A DNA stretch of 9,343 nucleotides, taken from NCBI GenBank assembly GCA_001701115.1, contig DAAJ01000047.1, positions 1 to 9,343 on the forward strand. Reading direction: 5' to 3'. Of this stretch, positions 7,411 through 9,343 are shown in pieces. Below the pieces are notes generated by a model. That model did not search any database, was not told the origin of the DNA, and worked only from the letters and a program-made list of their open reading frames with translations. The DNA is from Bacteroidales bacterium GP2 (GTDB taxonomy: Bacteria > Bacteroidota > Bacteroidia > Bacteroidales > Muribaculaceae). The position numbers were made by a program, and so were the translations under genes. Within the stretch, counting starts at the first letter, position 1; each line of letters starts with the position of its first letter.

Positions 7411-7520
7411 GGCGATGCCGTGTCTCCTTTGTGTTTGGGTGACTATGACGCGCCGGAGAGCGCGTCTAGATAGTAGCCTCGTGGTTAAGCGATAGCGCAA
7501 CCCGAGGTTCACGGCGTGCC
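7411..7520. other. Structured intergenic element with a potential three-way junction; no gene seen
   Basis: Three helices can be drawn. P1 pairs GCCGTG (7417-7422) with CACGGC (7510-7515), continued after a small internal loop by GGC (7411-7413) with GCC (7518-7520). P2 pairs GACGCGC (7447-7453) with GCGCGTC (7460-7466), loop CGGAGA. P3 runs from 7477 to 7507: CCTCG, bulged T, GGTT, bulged AA, GCG, loop ATAG, then CGC AACC CGAGG. It does not fit a tRNA (no acceptor or T-loop in register) and has no T-run to be a terminator. The element lies upstream of the giant gene's promoter, so it is not in that leader. It could be a small RNA, a dispersed palindromic repeat, or a MITE-like remnant; the strand is unknown. 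The remainder of 7257-7528 outside this element and the promoter shows nothing recognisable. Confidence 0.4.
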
Positions 7521-7528
7521 ATCCATTC

Positions 7529-7545
7529 GAGGGTGTTGCAGAACT
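7529..7545 (+). repeat. Left terminal inverted repeat of the IS
   Basis: GAGGGTGTTGCAGAACT, exactly the reverse complement of 9327-9343. Similarity fades inside: the next five bases match at three positions. Confidence 0.88.
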
Positions 7546-7563
7546 ACCTTCAAAAAAGATGAC

Positions 7564-7597
7564 AAAAGCCTCAACTTTCACAAGCTGAGGCTTTTTT
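7564..7597. terminator. Bidirectional terminator hairpin at the left end of the IS
   Basis: The arms AAAAGCCTCAACTT (7564-7577) and AAGCTGAGGCTTTT (7582-7595) pair with one A-C mismatch around the tetraloop TCAC. On the plus strand the stem ends in six Ts (7592-7597); on the minus strand the left arm gives a run of four Ts. It sits between the IS tip and the transposase gene, where it would block transcripts entering from flanking DNA, and also block antisense transcripts leaving towards the giant gene. Confidence 0.75.
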
Positions 7598-7601
7598 ATA
7601 T

Positions 7602-7625
7602 CCATAAAATTTTGTAATTTTATGG
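7602..7625. repeat. Perfect AT-rich inverted repeat in the transposase leader region
   Basis: CCATAAAATT (7602-7611) and AATTTTATGG (7616-7625) are perfect inverted copies with a TTGT loop. It lies directly after the terminator and 27 bp before the transposase start, overlapping the likely promoter. It could be a transposase or regulator binding site, or a weak RNA hairpin; neither can be decided here. Confidence 0.55.
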
Positions 7626-7641
7626 TAGTCAAATAATTTCA
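7611..7641 (+). promoter_or_regulatory. Possible weak transposase promoter
   Basis: TTTG at 7611-7614 is followed after 19 bases by TAATTTCA (7634-7641), a partial match to the -7 consensus TAnnTTTG (TA and two of three Ts, no G). The start codon is only 11 bases further on, so the leader would be very short. This is the best candidate downstream of the terminator; a weak promoter would suit an IS that limits its own transposition. Confidence 0.3.
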
Positions 7642-7652
7642 ATACAAAGTTA

Positions 7653-9194
7653 ATGTATAAGCCGTACATACCCAACGAAAATCTGATATTTCCACCCAAT
7701 CTGGGTGATTTTATAGCGGAAGATGCCCCTGTCAGGCTGATTTCGGATATTGTCGAGCAGCTTAGTCTCAAGGAAGTCCACGAGAGCTACTCAAAGACAT
7801 CTGACGGCCAGCCTCCGTATAATCCGGTCATGCTGCTGAAAGTCGTCCTGTTCGGGTACATGAACAACATTTTTTCAACGCGCGGCCTGGAGGAAGCCAT
7901 GCGACGCGACGCGCATCTGATCTGGCTCTCCTCCTATCAGTTTCCCGATCACACGACAATCAGCCGCTTCAAGACCCGGTGCATGCCCTTTATCAAGAGG
8001 ATATTCGCCGGTCTAGTCAACATACTTGTGGAGATGGGCGAGATAATACTTTCGGAGGACCTGTATATTGACGGCACCACCATCCGCTCCCGGGCAGCAC
8101 GCCGTAGGATAAAGTGGCGCAGCAACTATGAGCGGTTCAGTGCCTCTGCTGATGACGACATACAGGAGGCAGTGGACCGATTGCTTGATCAGGTTGAGAA
8201 CGGAGACCCAGGGGAGGAAAACGAGCGGCAGGGCCATGCGGGCAGGTATACTCCGGCAGAGGCACGCCGCATAGCCGATGAGATAGAGGAACGGACCCGT
8301 AAGGAGAGGCTCAGGAAAACCCGTGGAAAAATCAAGGCCATCAGGGATGCCTGTGACCGCAGGGAGGCACATGGCAAAGTGGTGGAGCAGTGCAACGGCA
8401 GGTGCGGCATTGCCCCGACCGATCCTGATTGCGGAATAATGCACGCCAAGGAGGACGGCTATGACGGCAACGCGACACCTAACTATAACGTACAGATAGC
8501 CACGCAAAACCAATACGTCACCAATTATGATGCCTATGACTCTGCCGAGGACAAGTCAATCGCGATGGATTTTGTAGACACATGTATCGAGGAAAACGGC
8601 ATCAGGCCCAAGGCAGTGGTGGAGGATGCCGGCTATGGTTGTGAGGAGGTATATGTCGGGCTTGAAAAGCTACGGATTGAGGCTGTGGTCAAATATCCCA
8701 ACTATGATGCGGAGTCAACACGGCGGCCGATCAAAGAGGGTCAATATGACAGACTCGGTTTCAAGTTGTCACCGGATGAAACCACACTGATATGTCCCAA
8801 CGGAAGGCTGATGCGTGTAATACGGGTGGAGGAGGGATACACCCGGAGTGGGTTCCGCAGCGACTCAACCGTCATGACATGTGACCACTGTGGGGAATGC
8901 CCATTCAAACAGCGATGCGTCCTGACCAAAAGCAAGCGGGGCGAGATCCATCGCAGACTGGGCAATATCAGAGAAGAACGAAAGGCAAAGAAAAGGCTTG
9001 ACCTCCCGGACAACCAGAGAAAACTAAAACGGCGGTCGTTGGAACCGGAGCCGGTTTTCGGACAACTCAAACACAATCACGGCTACACACGCTTCCGTCA
9101 CTTCGGAAAATCCAAGATCAGAATGGACCTCGGATTTGAACTCATGGCCCTCAATGTCCTAAAATTGCATAAAAACATAAGAAAATCGGCATAA
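7653..9194 (+). CDS. IS1182-family DDE transposase
   Basis: The gene encodes a 513-residue transposase that should cut and join the IS ends. The N-terminal part (about 15-130) is the helical DNA-binding region of this family, with PYNPVMLLKVVLFGYM at 55-70 and FPDHTTISRFKTR at 97-109. The likely catalytic triad is Asp140 (LYIDGTTIRSRA), Asp325 (VVEDAGYG) and Glu466 (EPVFGQLKHNHGYTRFR). Between the first two Asp lies a charged, helix-rich insert (about 165-245), followed by the family motif TPNYNVQIAT (275-284). A zinc-finger-like cluster CDHCGECPFKQRC covers 410-422 (Cys410, 413, 416, 422). Length is normal for the family, no frameshift or stop interrupts it, and all key residues are present, so it is probably active. 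The start ATG 7653 gives the family's usual N-terminus (MYKPYIPNENL-FPPNL). It has no Shine-Dalgarno motif and no neighbours in an operon. Confidence 0.93.
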   Translation: MYKPYIPNENLIFPPNLGDFIAEDAPVRLISDIVEQLSLKEVHESYSKTSDGQPPYNPVMLLKVVLFGYMNNIFSTRGLEEAMRRDAHLIWLSSYQFPDHTTISRFKTRCMPFIKRIFAGLVNILVEMGEIILSEDLYIDGTTIRSRAARRRIKWRSNYERFSASADDDIQEAVDRLLDQVENGDPGEENERQGHAGRYTPAEARRIADEIEERTRKERLRKTRGKIKAIRDACDRREAHGKVVEQCNGRCGIAPTDPDCGIMHAKEDGYDGNATPNYNVQIATQNQYVTNYDAYDSAEDKSIAMDFVDTCIEENGIRPKAVVEDAGYGCEEVYVGLEKLRIEAVVKYPNYDAESTRRPIKEGQYDRLGFKLSPDETTLICPNGRLMRVIRVEEGYTRSGFRSDSTVMTCDHCGECPFKQRCVLTKSKRGEIHRRLGNIREERKAKKRLDLPDNQRKLKRRSLEPEPVFGQLKHNHGYTRFRHFGKSKIRMDLGFELMALNVLKLHKNIRKSA

Positions 9195-9209
9195 AAGAGC
9201 CGATTTTCT
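9180..9209 (+). terminator. Hairpin overlapping the transposase stop codon
   Basis: AGAAAATCGGC (9180-9190) pairs perfectly over 11 bp with GCCGATTTTCT (9199-9209); the stop codon TAA (9192-9194) is in the 8-base loop. There is no clean T-tract directly after the stem (TCATG follows), but a run of six Ts comes at 9222-9227. It is probably the transcript end of the IS; attenuation or RNA protection are alternatives. Confidence 0.5.
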
Positions 9210-9243
9210 CATGTTTACGGGTTTTTTGTTCAATTTTCGGGCA

Positions 9244-9309
9244 CTGAGAATCGAAATTTCTGAAAAGATCCAGATTTTCAAATTTTACTTCTAAATATTC
9301 AATTCTCAG
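9244..9309. repeat. Subterminal inverted repeat at the right end of the IS
   Basis: CTGAGAAT (9244-9251) and ATTCTCAG (9302-9309) are perfect inverted copies, enclosing a smaller inverted pair TGAAAA / TTTTCA (about 9261-9280). This AT-rich stretch between the transposase gene and the right tip carries no gene. Subterminal repeats can be transposase-binding sites, but the left end has no matching copy that I can see. Confidence 0.4.
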
Positions 9310-9326
9310 AGCCTATATGGTAGGGC

Positions 9327-9343
9327 AGTTCTGCAACACCCTC
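9327..9343 (-). repeat. Right terminal inverted repeat of the IS
   Basis: AGTTCTGCAACACCCTC ends on the last base of the window and is the perfect inverted copy of 7529-7545. Confidence 0.88.

Larger units (their letters stand above)
7529..9343 (+). mobile_element. IS1182-family insertion sequence, apparently complete (1,815 bp)
   Basis: The element is bounded by 17-bp perfect inverted repeats at 7529-7545 and 9327-9343 and holds one full-length transposase gene. Length and organisation fit the IS1182 family. It is divergent from the giant gene, its left end lying 273 bp from that gene's start codon, and its insertion leaves the gene's own promoter untouched. The right flank is outside the window, so a target duplication cannot be tested, and the true right tip could extend a base or two further. 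Confidence 0.87.

Noticed and set aside
7411..7520. tRNA or tmRNA-like gene
   Set aside because: A GAGGTTCACGGC stretch recalls a T-arm, but there is no 7-bp acceptor stem, anticodon arm or CCA in register.
7363..7632. An 89-codon minus-strand frame crossing the IS left end
   Set aside because: It spans the IS boundary and the terminator hairpin, so it was created by the insertion; its composition is Arg-rich and unlike a real protein.
8013..8513. 166-codon minus-strand frame opposite the transposase (and smaller ones at 8189-8449 and 8741-9076)
   Set aside because: These are antisense shadows of the transposase, which has all family motifs on the plus strand.

Overview
The window looks like a piece of a Bacteroidota genome, most likely a gut member of the Bacteroidales; a Muribaculaceae-type host is a guess. 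Three things point there: a -33/-7 promoter of the TTG-N20-TAnnTTTG type ahead of the main gene, start codons without a Shine-Dalgarno motif, and a secreted protein built from domains that look like Bacteroidota families (PCMD-like, cadherin-like beta-sandwich, calycin-like beta-barrel). No taxonomic marker gene is present.

Layout. About 78% of the window (1-7256, minus strand) is one uninterrupted reading frame of at least 2,418 codons that runs off the left edge, so the C-terminus is missing. It encodes a giant exported repeat protein. In order it has a signal peptide, a PCMD-like N-terminal domain of about 265 residues, about 20 consecutive beta-sandwich modules of 80-110 residues, and at least three calycin-like domains joined by Pro/Glu/Asn linkers. 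Two blocks of modules are recent tandem duplications of a two-module unit: three copies at exactly 546 bp, and an older pair at 519-543 bp. The calycin domains repeat at 414 bp. No catalytic domain is visible; a surface or extracellular binding or adhesion role is an inference.

Bases 7257-7528 hold no gene. They contain the promoter of the giant gene and, further upstream, a compact element that can fold into a three-way junction of unknown nature.

Bases 7529-9343 are an apparently intact 1,815-bp insertion sequence of the IS1182 type. It has 17-bp perfect terminal inverted repeats and a full-length 513-residue DDE transposase on the plus strand, divergent from the giant gene. A strong bidirectional terminator hairpin lies upstream of the transposase, and a second hairpin overlaps its stop codon.

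The right window edge coincides with the outer end of the IS and the left edge lies in a calycin repeat, so this is probably a contig bounded by repeats on both sides. The IS and the giant gene are not functionally linked as far as the sequence shows. I see no defence system, CRISPR array, tRNA or rRNA.
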